This document shows, in pieces, positions 1 to 7,730 of a stretch of 17,923 nt of DNA (positions are counted from its first letter, which is position 1; each line of letters starts with the position of its first letter). The DNA is taken from assembly GCA_964587515.1 (NCBI GenBank), contig CAZPMO010000097.1, forward strand, positions 1-17,923. Direction: 5' to 3'. Origin of the DNA: CAZPMO01 sp964587515. Its GTDB lineage: Bacteria; Pseudomonadota; Alphaproteobacteria; MPNO01. The notes beneath the pieces were generated by a model. The model was not told the origin of the DNA and ran no database searches. It was given only the letters and a program-made list of their open reading frames with translations. The translations under genes were made by a program, and so were the position numbers.

Positions 1-139
1 TGCATTTCAGGAGCGTCGTCTTGCCGGCGCCGTTGGCGCCCAGCAGGGCGACGATCTCGCCTTTCGCGACCGACACCGACACGCTTTCGACCGCCTGGTG
101 GCGGCCATAGAAGACGGTGAGGTCCCTGGTCTCAAGCAT
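1..139 (-). CDS. livF: Branched-chain amino acid-type ABC transporter ATP-binding protein LivF, 5' part (cut by window edge)
   Basis: Only the first 46 codons are inside the window. They begin MLETRDLTVFYGRHQAVESV and contain a Walker A loop, GANGAGKTT, at about residues 34-42, as expected for the second nucleotide-binding subunit of a HAAT-family importer. In this family LivF pairs with LivG on the cytoplasmic face of the LivH/LivM channel and drives uptake by ATP hydrolysis. The ATG at 139-137 overlaps the last codons and stop of livG by 8 bases, which points to translational coupling in one operon. The Walker B, signature and C-terminal parts lie outside the window. Assignment as LivF rather than another ATPase rests mainly on position after livG. 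Confidence 0.9.
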   Translation of the reverse strand, partial: MLETRDLTVFYGRHQAVESVSVSVAKGEIVALLGANGAGKTTLLKC

Positions 140-866
140 CGGAGTCTCCGAGATAGGCCCGGATCACCTCGCTGTCGGCGAGGACGTCGTTCGGCGAACC
201 CTCGGCGATCTTCGCGCCGGAGTTCATCACCACACAGCGGTCGCACAGGCTGCGGATGGCGTCCATCACATGCTCCACTACGATGATGGTCCGACCCTCG
301 GTTCGCAATTTCCCGATCAGGGAAATGCCTGTATTCAGCTCGGCGGGGTTCAGCCCGGCAAGCCATTCATCAAGCAGCACGATTTTCGGTTCCGAAACCA
401 GCGCCCGCGCCAGCTCCACCCGTTTCTGGTCGATATAGGTCAGCGCGGTGACCGGCACCCCCTCGCGTCCTTCCAGCCCGACGCGCTTAAGCTGCTCGCG
501 GGCGAATTCCTCCAATTCGCGGCCCCAGCGCCGCCCGTGGCCGAACACGCCGCCCGCCGATACGTTCTCCAGCACCGTCATGGACGGCAGCATACGGACG
601 ATTTGAAAGGTGCGGGCGATTCCCATCCTGGCGATGACGTTGGCCGGCGCGCCGGCGATTTCCTCGCCGTACAGAAGAATCCGGCCGGCGCTGGGCTTCA
701 ACGCGCCCGAGATCAAGTTCATCACCGTGGTCTTGCCCGAGCCGTTGGGGCCGATCAGGCCAAGGACCTCGTGCTCGGCGAGATCGAACGACAGATTGTC
801 GACCGCGACCAGGCCGCCGAAGGCCTTGGTCGCGTTGCGGAGCGTCAGCGCGATGTCGTCCGCCAT
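132..866 (-). CDS. livG: Branched-chain amino acid-type ABC transporter ATP-binding protein LivG
   Basis: This 244-residue protein is the first ATPase subunit of the importer and has the usual LivG length. Walker A is GPNGSGKT at residues 39-46. Walker B is KIVLLDEW, followed by the D-loop-like AGLNPAE and the switch-histidine segment IIVVEHVMD. The signature region reads LTYIDQKRVELARAL rather than an LSGGQ- or LSYGQ-like motif, so its glycine is replaced; the rest of the helix is normal. I believe related HAAT ATPases share this variant, so I read it as a subfamily trait and not as damage. The gene starts 4 bases after the livM stop, with a GGTGGAG ribosome-binding site inside the end of livM, and overlaps livF. 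The substrate of the transporter cannot be told from this subunit. Confidence 0.93.
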   Translation of the reverse strand: MADDIALTLRNATKAFGGLVAVDNLSFDLAEHEVLGLIGPNGSGKTTVMNLISGALKPSAGRILLYGEEIAGAPANVIARMGIARTFQIVRMLPSMTVLENVSAGGVFGHGRRWGRELEEFAREQLKRVGLEGREGVPVTALTYIDQKRVELARALVSEPKIVLLDEWLAGLNPAELNTGISLIGKLRTEGRTIIVVEHVMDAIRSLCDRCVVMNSGAKIAEGSPNDVLADSEVIRAYLGDSDA

Positions 867-870
867 GGCG

Positions 871-1800
871 CTACTCCACCTGCTTTCCGGAGCGGTCGAT
901 CAGCTTCTCGATCAGGCCGACCACCCCGTTCGGAATCAGATAGACGATGAGCAGGAACGCGATGCCGAGCGCCAGCGCCGACTGGTTTGGGAAGTATTTC
1001 GAGGTCAGATCCCACAGCAGGTAGAACGGGATCACGCCCACCAGGGGTCCCCACAGCCGGTGCGCGCCGCCCAGCAACGCCATGATGACCACCAGGAAGG
1101 TGATCATCGGGTTGAACGCGGCCAGCGGTTCGACATATTGGAAACGCGGCGCCATCATCGCGCCCACGATCGCGGCAACCGTGCCGGAAATGGTGAACAG
1201 CACGATTTTGGCGCGCGCGGTGTCGATGCCCGCGTGGACCGCGACGACCTCGTCGTTGCCGATGATCCTGAGCGCGAAGCCGAGCCGCGATCGCCCGATC
1301 AGCCAGCCGATCAGGTATACCAGGGCGGCCAACGCCAGGAGCAGCCAGTAGATCATCGGTTCGCTGATGTCGGCCAGGACGTAAAGCCCGCTGCTGGTTC
1401 CCATGGTGGTCTGCACCCAGGTCACGAGCTGACGAATAAGCTCGGCCAGGCCAAGCGTGAAGATGACGAAATAGACGCCGGAAATCCGCAGCGTCGCGAG
1501 ACCGATGACGGCGGACAGGACAGCGCCCATGACCGCCGCCAGCAGGAGCAGGACGGGGAACGGCAACAGGTCGATGCCGCCGCCCACAACGTACATGCCG
1601 AGGCCGAAAAAGGCGGCGGTGGCCAGCGAGATGTAATGGGTCGGGCCCGAGAACAGCGTCCACGAGGTCGCCAGCGCGGTGTACATGGCGATCTCCACGC
1701 CGAGCGACAGCCAGACCCCGGTGTCGGCGAGCGGCAGGAGCGCGAGGGCGGCGAACGCCAGCGCGACGATGATGAAGATGCGCTTTTCGCGGCTGGTCAA
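871..1800 (-). CDS. livM: Branched-chain amino acid-type ABC transporter permease LivM
   Basis: This 309-residue polytopic inner-membrane permease is the second channel subunit of the HAAT importer. It begins MTSREKRIFIIVALAFAALA and has about eight hydrophobic stretches. The family's cytoplasmic coupling region, which in LivM proteins contacts the ATPases, is recognisable around RSRLGFALRIIGNDEVVAVH, with the GxxLRAIR-like block written here as GFALRIIGNDE. The start is TTG at 1800-1798, overlapping the livH stop as TTGA, so it is probably read by re-initiating ribosomes. No nearby in-frame ATG fits better, since the first hydrophobic segment begins almost at once. Length and hydropathy match the family. 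Its neighbours livH and livG are 4 bases overlapping and 4 bases apart. Confidence 0.92.
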   Translation of the reverse strand: MTSREKRIFIIVALAFAALALLPLADTGVWLSLGVEIAMYTALATSWTLFSGPTHYISLATAAFFGLGMYVVGGGIDLLPFPVLLLLAAVMGAVLSAVIGLATLRISGVYFVIFTLGLAELIRQLVTWVQTTMGTSSGLYVLADISEPMIYWLLLALAALVYLIGWLIGRSRLGFALRIIGNDEVVAVHAGIDTARAKIVLFTISGTVAAIVGAMMAPRFQYVEPLAAFNPMITFLVVIMALLGGAHRLWGPLVGVIPFYLLWDLTSKYFPNQSALALGIAFLLIVYLIPNGVVGLIEKLIDRSGKQVE

Positions 1801-2663
1801 GACGTCCGCCTTCCAAACAGCCCCTCCGGCCGAAACAGCAGCGCCAGGATGAACAGAAGATAGGCCGCCGCCAGTGTCAGGCCGGGGTCGATCAGGCTGG
1901 CGACCGCGGTCTCGGCGAGGCCGAGGATCAGGGCCGCGACGATGGCGCCCCTGATCTCGGCGACCCCGCCCATGATGACGATGACCAGCGCCTTCAGGGT
2001 GAAGATGATGCCGATCGAGGCGTCGGTGGTCAGGAAGGCGCTGATCGAGGCGCCGCCCGCCGCGGTCACCGCGCCGCCGAGCGAAAACGCCAGCGCCGAG
2101 GCGCGCGGCACGTTGATGCCGACGAGACCGGCGGATATGGGATCGACCGCGACGGCGCGAAGCGCGAGGCCCGCCCGGGTCCTGTTGAGCCAGACATACA
2201 GAATCGCGGCCAGCGCCGCCGACACCAGGAACGCCGCGACCCGGTTGAGGCCATAGGGCTGGCCCAGAATTTCGACCGGCCGTTCAAGATAGGAGTAGGT
2301 GAAATATTCGCCACCGAAGACGGCCAGCATCAGCCCCACCATGATGAAGCTGAGTCCGAACGTCGCAAGAATGCTGTCCACCTCGAGCGCGCCCTGGCTC
2401 TTCGACCGGACGACCAGCGGCTGCATCAGGTAACGGTATATCGCCCAGTTGAGGGCGAACGCGAGCGGCGCGACGATGCCGATCGTCAGGAAGGGGCTCA
2501 ATTGCGCGCCGGTGTAGAACCAGAACGCCGCGAACGCGCCGGTCACCAGAATTTCGCCATTGGCGAGATTCATGATTCGCGCGACGCCGTATTGAAGCTG
2601 CAGCCCCATGGCGATCAGCGCATAGGTGCCGCCCAACAGCAACCCGGTGACAATAATGTCCAT
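1797..2663 (-). CDS. livH: Branched-chain amino acid-type ABC transporter permease LivH
   Basis: This 288-residue membrane protein is the first channel subunit of the importer. It opens with the family's characteristic start MDIIVTGLLLGGTYALIAMG followed by LQLQYGVARIMNLANGEIL, a block found near the N-terminus of almost all LivH proteins. The later block TRAGLALRAVAVDPISAGLVG is the ATPase-contacting loop, and the C-terminus ends LLFRPEGLFGRRTS, another family hallmark. Eight or more hydrophobic segments are visible. The ATG is clear, although the upstream ribosome-binding site is weak. A 75-base gap containing a strong hairpin separates it from livK, while livM follows with overlap. The sequence is intact and composition matches neighbouring genes. 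Confidence 0.93.
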   Translation of the reverse strand: MDIIVTGLLLGGTYALIAMGLQLQYGVARIMNLANGEILVTGAFAAFWFYTGAQLSPFLTIGIVAPLAFALNWAIYRYLMQPLVVRSKSQGALEVDSILATFGLSFIMVGLMLAVFGGEYFTYSYLERPVEILGQPYGLNRVAAFLVSAALAAILYVWLNRTRAGLALRAVAVDPISAGLVGINVPRASALAFSLGGAVTAAGGASISAFLTTDASIGIIFTLKALVIVIMGGVAEIRGAIVAALILGLAETAVASLIDPGLTLAAAYLLFILALLFRPEGLFGRRTS

Positions 2664-2694
2664 GATGTCTCTGAAAATACGTCAGAGATCACCG

Positions 2695-2723
2695 CCCGGC
2701 GCGGGCGTCGCGCCCGCGCCGGG
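2695..2723 (-). promoter_or_regulatory. Perfect 13-bp hairpin between livK and livH
   Basis: Positions 2695-2707 (CCCGGCGCGGGCG) pair perfectly with 2711-2723 across a TCG loop. In the direction of transcription (minus) no run of U follows the stem, so it is unlikely to be a full intrinsic terminator. On the plus strand a short GGTGTTTT follows, but no plus-strand gene ends here. A stable stem just after a binding-protein gene and before the permease genes is a common way to stabilise the upstream message, so that the binding protein is made in excess over the membrane subunits. That role is inferred. Confidence 0.6.
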
Positions 2724-2738
2724 GGTGTTTTCGTGGGA

Positions 2739-3938
2739 CTACCAGCCCGACTTCGTCACGACCGGCTTGGCGCCCGGCCGACCGGTGGAGCTCACGCCCC
2801 GGAAGACGCCGTTCTGCCACTGGCCCACCGTCCAGTACTTCTCGTTGTTCTGGTTGACGAACTTGATCGGGCCCATGACCGTCTTGAACGTGTTGTTCTT
2901 GACGTAGGCGGTGACGGCCTTGCGGTCCACGGACCCGACGGCCTCGATGGCCTGCTCGAGAATCTGGTAGGTGGCGTAGACCATGGCGGATGCCCAGTAA
3001 TCGGCGGGCTTGCCGGTCGCTTCCTTATGAGCCTTGAAATAGGCTTGCATTTCCGGCGTGTCGTGGTTGACGCCGCCCGCGCCCAGCACCCCTTCGATCG
3101 ACTTGCCGAATTTGCCCTTATAGGCCGGGAAGGCTGTCGCAACCGCGGCGTAGAACGCTTTCACGTTCAACCCGTTGATCTTCGCCTGCGCCGTCAGGCC
3201 GAAGGTGTCTGGCGGATAGGACCAGGCGACGAAAGCGTCGGGCTTGGCCGTCTTGGCGCCCTTGATCACCGGCGAAAGGTCCTGCGTGCCGAGCGGATAG
3301 GATTTGTCGTAGACGATCTTGAAGCCGGCCTTCTTGAAGATCGGGCGCGCGGCGTTGGCGATCTCGATCCCGAAGGCGTCGGCAACGTTGACCATGGCGA
3401 CACGGTCGCCGATCTGGCCGGCGTCACGCATCTTCTTGAGGATGTCCGCGACCGCGCCGGCGAACGCCGTGGTGGTGCCGAGGGTGAAGAAGATGCCCGG
3501 GTAGCGCTTGGTCAGCACATCGGCCTTGTCGGTGATCGAGGTCGAGGTGATCTGCGGGTAGCCGTACTTGGCGAAGATCGGCGCCGAGGCCAAATTGAAG
3601 CCGGTGCCGTAGGGGGCGAGGATGAAATCCACCTTGTCCTGGGTCGCCAGCCGCTGCACCGCCTTGATGGTCTCGCCGGGGTTGGTGCGGTCGTCATATT
3701 CGATCAGTTCGATCTTGGCTTTGCCGCTTTTGAGCTTGAGCCCGCCGCGCGCATTGACCTGGCTGACCCAGAGCTTGACGTTGGGCCAATGGGTGATCGC
3801 CGCGCCGGCGGCCAGCGGCCCCGACTTGGGCGCCACCGCGCCGATCTTGATGGTTTCGGCCGCCTGGACGGAAACCAATCCGATCGAACCGGCCAGGATC
3901 GCCGAGGTCGCGAATGTCAGTAATTGTCGTCTCTGCAT
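2739..3938 (-). CDS. Periplasmic substrate-binding protein of the HAAT/LivK type
   Basis: This 399-residue protein carries a Sec signal peptide at its N-terminus: MQRRQLLTFATSAILAGSIG, then LVSVQAAETIKIG with a likely cleavage after VQA. The mature part begins AETIKIGAVAPKSGPLAAG, the typical opening of type-1 periplasmic binding proteins (Peripla_BP_6). Later blocks include FILAPYGTGFNLASAP and AFVAWSYPPDTFGLTAQA. It should capture the solute in the periplasm and deliver it to LivHMGF. I chose the ATG at 3938 and not the GTG at 3947, because AAGGTGGAGG lies immediately upstream of the ATG and overlaps the GTG. The ligand could be an amino acid, amide, aromatic acid or short-chain acid; the neighbouring acyl-CoA dehydrogenase favours a compound broken down through CoA thioesters, but this is inference. 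Confidence 0.9.
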   Translation of the reverse strand: MQRRQLLTFATSAILAGSIGLVSVQAAETIKIGAVAPKSGPLAAGAAITHWPNVKLWVSQVNARGGLKLKSGKAKIELIEYDDRTNPGETIKAVQRLATQDKVDFILAPYGTGFNLASAPIFAKYGYPQITSTSITDKADVLTKRYPGIFFTLGTTTAFAGAVADILKKMRDAGQIGDRVAMVNVADAFGIEIANAARPIFKKAGFKIVYDKSYPLGTQDLSPVIKGAKTAKPDAFVAWSYPPDTFGLTAQAKINGLNVKAFYAAVATAFPAYKGKFGKSIEGVLGAGGVNHDTPEMQAYFKAHKEATGKPADYWASAMVYATYQILEQAIEAVGSVDRKAVTAYVKNNTFKTVMGPIKFVNQNNEKYWTVGQWQNGVFRGVSSTGRPGAKPVVTKSGW

Positions 3939-4052
3939 AGCCTCCACCTTTCGATTTTTCCCGCGTCCGGGCTCGATGTCCCGAACGCTGTTTTCACGAT
4001 CTTTAGTAATCCCACAGGAACGGCTTCCAGGGAAGCGAGAAGCGAACGCGGA

Positions 4053-5213
4053 TCAGCTCGGCAGGTTGAGGACGCGCTTGGAGATGATGTTGCGTTGAAT
4101 CTCGGACGAGCCGCCATAGATGGTCGCGCGGCGGCATTGCAGCAACAGTGTCGCGACGTCGACCGGGCCGTCGTCGGTGGGCGTGCGCGCGCTGGCCGCG
4201 CCGCCGCCGCCGGCCGATTCGAACAACAGATCGACGGTCTTTTGCAACGCCTCGGTCGAGACGATTTTCATGATCGAGGAATCGGGGCCCATGCGGCGTC
4301 CGGCGTTGGTCAGCCCGACCGCGTGGCTGAACATCGCCGCCAGTCCCAGCGCGTCGATCTCGGCCTTGGCCAGCCGGTCGCGGAAGCCGGCATCGTCCAT
4401 CAGCCCGGTGGCGCGGGCGATCTTGCGCGCCCGGTCGAGCGCGTCGTAGCACAGCGCCGGGTTGGCGGTGCCGAGACGTTCGTGGGCCAGCAGGGAATTC
4501 GCGATGCGCCAGCCGTCGTTGACCGCGCCGATCAGGTTCTCGGCCGGGACCCTGACGTTCTCGAAGAAAACCTCGGCGAACTCGTCGTCGCCGGCGATCG
4601 TGTGGATCGGGCGGATGGTGATGCCCGGCGTCTCCAGGTCGATCAGGATGAAGCTGATGCCGGCCTGCTTGCGCGGCGCGTCCGGGTCGGTGCGGACCAG
4701 AGCGAAGATCCATTGCGCGTGGTGCGCCCAGGTAGTCCAGATCTTCTGGCCGTTGATCACGAATTCGTCGCCGTCAGCCTCGGCGCGGGTGCGCAGGCTG
4801 GCGAGGTCCGAGCCCGAGTTGGGTTCGGAATAGCCCTGGCACCAGGTGATGTCGCCGGTCAGGATCGGCGGCAAATGCCGCGCCTTCTGCTCCTCGGTGC
4901 CGAATTCCATGATGATCGGCCCGATATGGTTCAGCCCCTGGCGCGACAGTTCCGGCGCGCCGGCGCGGGCGAATTCTTCATGCAGGATGATCTGCTGGTT
5001 GATGGTGGCTTCCATGCCGCCGTATTTTTCCGGCCAGTTGGGTGCCACCCAGCCGCGCTCGGCGAGCTTGCGCAACCACCATTGGCCGCGATCGAATGGC
5101 GGGCGCGTCGACCAGCCCTTGAGATCGTCCGGCAGGTTCGCCGCCAGCCAGTCGCGCACCTCGGCGCGGAACGCCTTTTCCTCGTCCGAATCGATAAGAA
5201 AGCTAATGGACAT
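4053..5213 (-). CDS. Acyl-CoA dehydrogenase family protein
   Basis: This is a 386-residue FAD enzyme of the usual family length. An N-terminal helical domain (residues 1-120) precedes the substrate/FAD block ITWCQGYSEPNSGSDLASL (about 122-140) and the beta-domain block KIWTTWAHHAQWIFALVRTD. The C-terminal helical domain ends IYGGSSEIQRNIISKRVL. Members oxidise acyl-CoA to 2-enoyl-CoA and pass electrons to electron-transfer flavoprotein. At the position where medium-chain enzymes carry their catalytic glutamate (IYEG) this protein has glycine (IYGG, 365-368). A glutamate at 245 in LLAHERLG may serve instead, as in isovaleryl-CoA-type enzymes; this is inference. A good ribosome-binding site (AGGGGGAGG) precedes the ATG. 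It is the first visible gene of the liv operon, 114 bases upstream of livK. Confidence 0.92.
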   Translation of the reverse strand: MSISFLIDSDEEKAFRAEVRDWLAANLPDDLKGWSTRPPFDRGQWWLRKLAERGWVAPNWPEKYGGMEATINQQIILHEEFARAGAPELSRQGLNHIGPIIMEFGTEEQKARHLPPILTGDITWCQGYSEPNSGSDLASLRTRAEADGDEFVINGQKIWTTWAHHAQWIFALVRTDPDAPRKQAGISFILIDLETPGITIRPIHTIAGDDEFAEVFFENVRVPAENLIGAVNDGWRIANSLLAHERLGTANPALCYDALDRARKIARATGLMDDAGFRDRLAKAEIDALGLAAMFSHAVGLTNAGRRMGPDSSIMKIVSTEALQKTVDLLFESAGGGGAASARTPTDDGPVDVATLLLQCRRATIYGGSSEIQRNIISKRVLNLPS

Positions 5214-5282
5214 CTCGCGCGCCTCCCCCTTGAGCCGTGCGAGTTTAGCGCCTCCGGCGCACGCTGTCGCGCCCGGCGTGGG

Positions 5283-6632
5283 TCAGGGCAACTGGTTTCC
5301 GCGCATATCCGGTACAGCAACTCGATGCGCCGGCGCCAGCCTGCTGAATCTCCGCGCGGTCGCGGATCGGACCGTATCGGCCGCAGGTTCCTCGGCAAGT
5401 TTTCTTTCGACCTGTTGGCGGGCGAGCAGGATGACCGCGAGGAGCGTATAATAAAGATCGAACGTCGCGAGGTTAAGGAACGCGCCGGCGACCGCATAAC
5501 CGACGATGGAAACCTGGAGCATGGATCCCAGCACGAATTCATTCTTGAGGTCTTCGCGTCCCCGGGTGTGCGTGCGAATCCATTTCGCGCTCCGCAGACC
5601 GAGGAATCCAAGCACCATGAACAGCCCGAAGCCGACGAACCCGTAATGCCCCATCGCTTCGAAATAGACGCTATGGACGTTATGAACGCTATCGACTTTC
5701 GGCTTGTACCACCGGTAGATTTCAGGCGTGACGAAGGCGCCGTGTCCGCCGCCGACCAACGGCCGGTCCATGGCGAGCTTCACGCCGACCAGCCACATTT
5801 CCAGACGGCTAGTCGCGGAGTAATCCTGTTCGTAGGTTTCGATGGTCTGCATCCGGTCGACCCACTTGCTCGGAATCAATGGGATAGCGACGACGATCAT
5901 GATCGCGAATAGCGCGCCGACGATCATCCGGTGCTGGCTGCGCCACCAGAACATGATGGCAACGGCGGTCATGGCGACGAACGCGCCCCGCGAATAGGAC
6001 CCCACGACCGAGACCATCGAAACTGCCGCGCCCGCCGCCAGTCCCCAGCGGAGCCAGCGATTCTCCGTTGTTCGGGAGAGGTAATACATCAGCGGCGCGG
6101 CCATCAGCGTGGCCAGCGCCAGCGCTTTGTTGTCTTCAATGAACGAACCGGCGGGCCCCCAGACCAAGTTCTGAGCGCCCCCGAGAAGCGTGAAAATACC
6201 GCCCTTGACCGAGTAGAAGCCGATCGAGAGCGCGATGGTCCAGATCAGGGCGTTGAGACGTTTCTCCGATCCCATCAGGACCATGGTCAGGAACACCATC
6301 AGGACGATCTTGTCGAACTGGATGCCTTTGGCGAGCGCGGCCTCTTGGTCGATTGCGAAAATGACGGTGAAATTCGTCCACAGCACGAACAGCAGCATCA
6401 CCACCGAAATCCCCGTCCACGGAACCTTCTTGGATTCCTTCGACATCATCCAGGCGGCGATTGTCACCAGTCCGATGATCAGTGAAATGGGTAGTTCGGA
6501 CGAGTATCCCCAGGTCAGGCGATGCGGGTTCATCAGCGAGACCCAGGTCCACATCACGATCCCGATATGGGGCCGCAGGATAATGCACGGGATCGCGCCG
6601 AAAATGATCAGTGTAAGGGCAAAATCTCTCAT
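5283..6632 (-). CDS. Putative O-antigen/O-glycosylation ligase, exosortase A system-associated
   Basis: This is a 449-residue polytopic inner-membrane protein. The N-terminal part (about residues 1-190), with ILRPHIGIVMWTWVSLMNPH and SFIEDNKALALATLMAAPLM, is what I recall as the DUF5935-type domain of the TIGR03097 family. The Wzy_C/WaaL-like part follows, with SYSRGAFVAMTAVAIMFW, then VGGGHGAFVTPE and a large external loop containing DSVHNVHSVYFEAMGHYGFVG, where the conserved ligase histidines lie. Such proteins polymerise or transfer lipid-linked glycans at the periplasmic face; the exosortase A subtype is proposed to modify PEP-CTERM proteins or to handle the co-encoded exopolysaccharide. 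The gene is intact. It follows the methyltransferase remnant by about 144 bases and precedes the acyl-CoA dehydrogenase by 69 bases. The C-terminal 40 residues are polar and poorly conserved to my eye. Confidence 0.85.
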   Translation of the reverse strand: MRDFALTLIIFGAIPCIILRPHIGIVMWTWVSLMNPHRLTWGYSSELPISLIIGLVTIAAWMMSKESKKVPWTGISVVMLLFVLWTNFTVIFAIDQEAALAKGIQFDKIVLMVFLTMVLMGSEKRLNALIWTIALSIGFYSVKGGIFTLLGGAQNLVWGPAGSFIEDNKALALATLMAAPLMYYLSRTTENRWLRWGLAAGAAVSMVSVVGSYSRGAFVAMTAVAIMFWWRSQHRMIVGALFAIMIVVAIPLIPSKWVDRMQTIETYEQDYSATSRLEMWLVGVKLAMDRPLVGGGHGAFVTPEIYRWYKPKVDSVHNVHSVYFEAMGHYGFVGFGLFMVLGFLGLRSAKWIRTHTRGREDLKNEFVLGSMLQVSIVGYAVAGAFLNLATFDLYYTLLAVILLARQQVERKLAEEPAADTVRSATARRFSRLAPAHRVAVPDMRGNQLP

Positions 6633-6680
6633 GGATTCTCATCGGCCGTCGGCGGAGACGGGCGGTACTGTGCCGGTCTG

Positions 6681-6692
6681 TCAGAATTCTGA
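6681..6692. promoter_or_regulatory. 12-bp perfect palindrome upstream of the ligase gene
   Basis: TCAGAATTCTGA is a perfect palindrome located about 50 bases upstream of the ligase ATG at 6632. Its position would suit an operator, but no convincing promoter hexamers flank it and one 12-bp palindrome can occur by chance. The rest of the 6633-6776 gap holds the weak hairpin listed separately and nothing else I can identify. Confidence 0.25.
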
Positions 6693-6736
6693 AGCCAGTA
6701 TGGGGGGCAGGTATTAACGGTCTCTTAGTCAAGCGG

Positions 6737-6756
6737 CCGGGCCTCTACACGCCCGG
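6737..6756 (-). terminator. Possible hairpin after the methyltransferase remnant
   Basis: CCGGGC (6737-6742) pairs with GCCCGG (6751-6756) around an 8-base loop, about 20 bases beyond the stop of the minus-strand methyltransferase remnant. No U-run follows in the minus direction. It may be a weak or factor-assisted terminator or a chance stem. Confidence 0.25.
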
Positions 6757-6776
6757 TATCGGCCAATTCCGAATAT

Positions 6777-7311
6777 TTACGGCCGCTTGATCGCCACCAC
6801 GTAGGTGGCCGCCGTGCAAACATGGCCGAGGAACCGGAGAGGGGGGAAATGGCGGATCAGCCATACCACCATCCGGGCCTTGGGATTCGTCGTCTTCTTT
6901 TCGAGAATATCGAACCGGTCGAGCGTCGAAAGGCCGCGCTCACGGAAGAACCGGCTGAGGCCGTATTAGCTGAACCAGTGCACGGCGGGATAGATCGCGA
7001 AGTTGGCCAGTTCCGGCCGGGTGGTTTTGGCCAGTCGCTCATAACGACGTTTCAGGAAACCGGGGTACCAGCTGTACAGCGGCAGGCGGAACTCCATCTG
7101 GCTGGGGCACAGACAGCTTGTCGTGGTAAGGTACAACACCCCGCCCGGGCGCATAATTCGGATGGCCTCTTCGAGGCAGAGCTGCCAATCCTCGATGTGT
7201 TCGAGAAGTTCCGGCAGGCAGCAGACATCGAAGGATTCGTCGGCGAAGGGGAGTTCGGTCGCCGAACCGACGCGGTAATCGAACTCGAGGGTTGCCGGCC
7301 GCCTAATCGCG
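6777..7311 (-). pseudogene. Class I SAM-dependent methyltransferase remnant (no N-terminus, in-frame stop)
   Basis: Reading leftward from about 7311, the frame gives DFAIRRPATLEFDYRVGSAT, then ELPFADESFDVCCLPELLEH and IMRPGGVLYLTTT. These are the motif II, acidic-loop and post-motif III (LRPGG) regions of a Methyltransf_11-type enzyme. The first part, with the SAM-binding GxGxG motif, is missing. The C-terminal region continues FAIYPAVHWFS, then a TAA stop at 6966-6968, then the same frame resumes with YGLSRFFRERGLSTLDRFDI and ends at 6777. The stop interrupts what is clearly one protein, since HWF..YGLSRFF is continuous family sequence. The truncation at about 7311 coincides with the truncated glycosyltransferase on the other strand. 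The product cannot bind SAM normally, so the gene is almost certainly dead. Its original target was probably a sugar or lipid in polysaccharide synthesis. Confidence 0.8.
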
Positions 7312-7683
7312 AAGTCCTGGCGCCCTGATGTTGTTTATGCAAGCGGACCTCCTTTCACCGCGTTGTTTGCCGGCGCCAGCATCGCACGCCATGCCGGCGT
7401 GCCGTGGATCGCGGAGTTTCGTGATCGATGGAGCGAGGACCCCTATAGCACCAACCCTCCGTGGAGGATCGCGTTGGAGCGGCGGGCCGAAAACCGATTG
7501 CTGCGCGATGTAAGCGCCCTTGTGACGGTTTCGGAGCCCTGGGCGCGTGATTATCGCGACCGGTTGTCGGTTCCCATCCTGTCGGTCTTGAACGGTTTCG
7601 ATCCCGACGAGTTTCCCGCCGAGTACGACCGCGGCGAGCCCGACCCCGCAAGGCTGCGCATCGTCTATACCGGCATTCTCTAG
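7312..7683 (+). pseudogene. Glycosyltransferase family 4-type fragment (both ends missing)
   Basis: The plus-strand frame reads KSWRPDVVYASGPPFTALFA, then GASIARHAGVPWIAEFRDRW, VTVSEPWARDYRDRL and VLNGFDPDEFP, and stops at LRIVYTGIL followed by TAG at 7681-7683. The PDVVYASGPPFT, VPWIAEFRDRW and NGFDPDEF blocks are those of GT-B glycosyltransferases of the WbuB/GT4 group, which build lipid-linked oligosaccharides at the cytoplasmic face. In intact members about 80-100 residues precede WRPDVVYASGPP and about 170 follow YTG, including the donor-sugar-binding domain. Both parts are absent here, so the fragment should be inactive. A TTG at 7363 allows a 106-codon frame, but no ribosome-binding site or family start supports it. 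Confidence 0.8.
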
Positions 7684-7730
7684 CGGCTCGTTCATGGCGC
7701 CCGTCATCCACCGTTTAGTGGGAACAGGAA

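Noticed and set aside
610..1863. Long plus-strand open frames antisense to the liv genes and the acyl-CoA dehydrogenase
   Set aside because: They mirror high-G+C codon structure of the real minus-strand genes, contain low-complexity Arg/Gln/Asp/Gly-rich sequence and show no family motif.
3939..3947. GTG start three codons upstream for the substrate-binding protein
   Set aside because: The GTG lies inside the AAGGTGGAGG ribosome-binding site of the ATG at 3938, which also gives a standard signal peptide.
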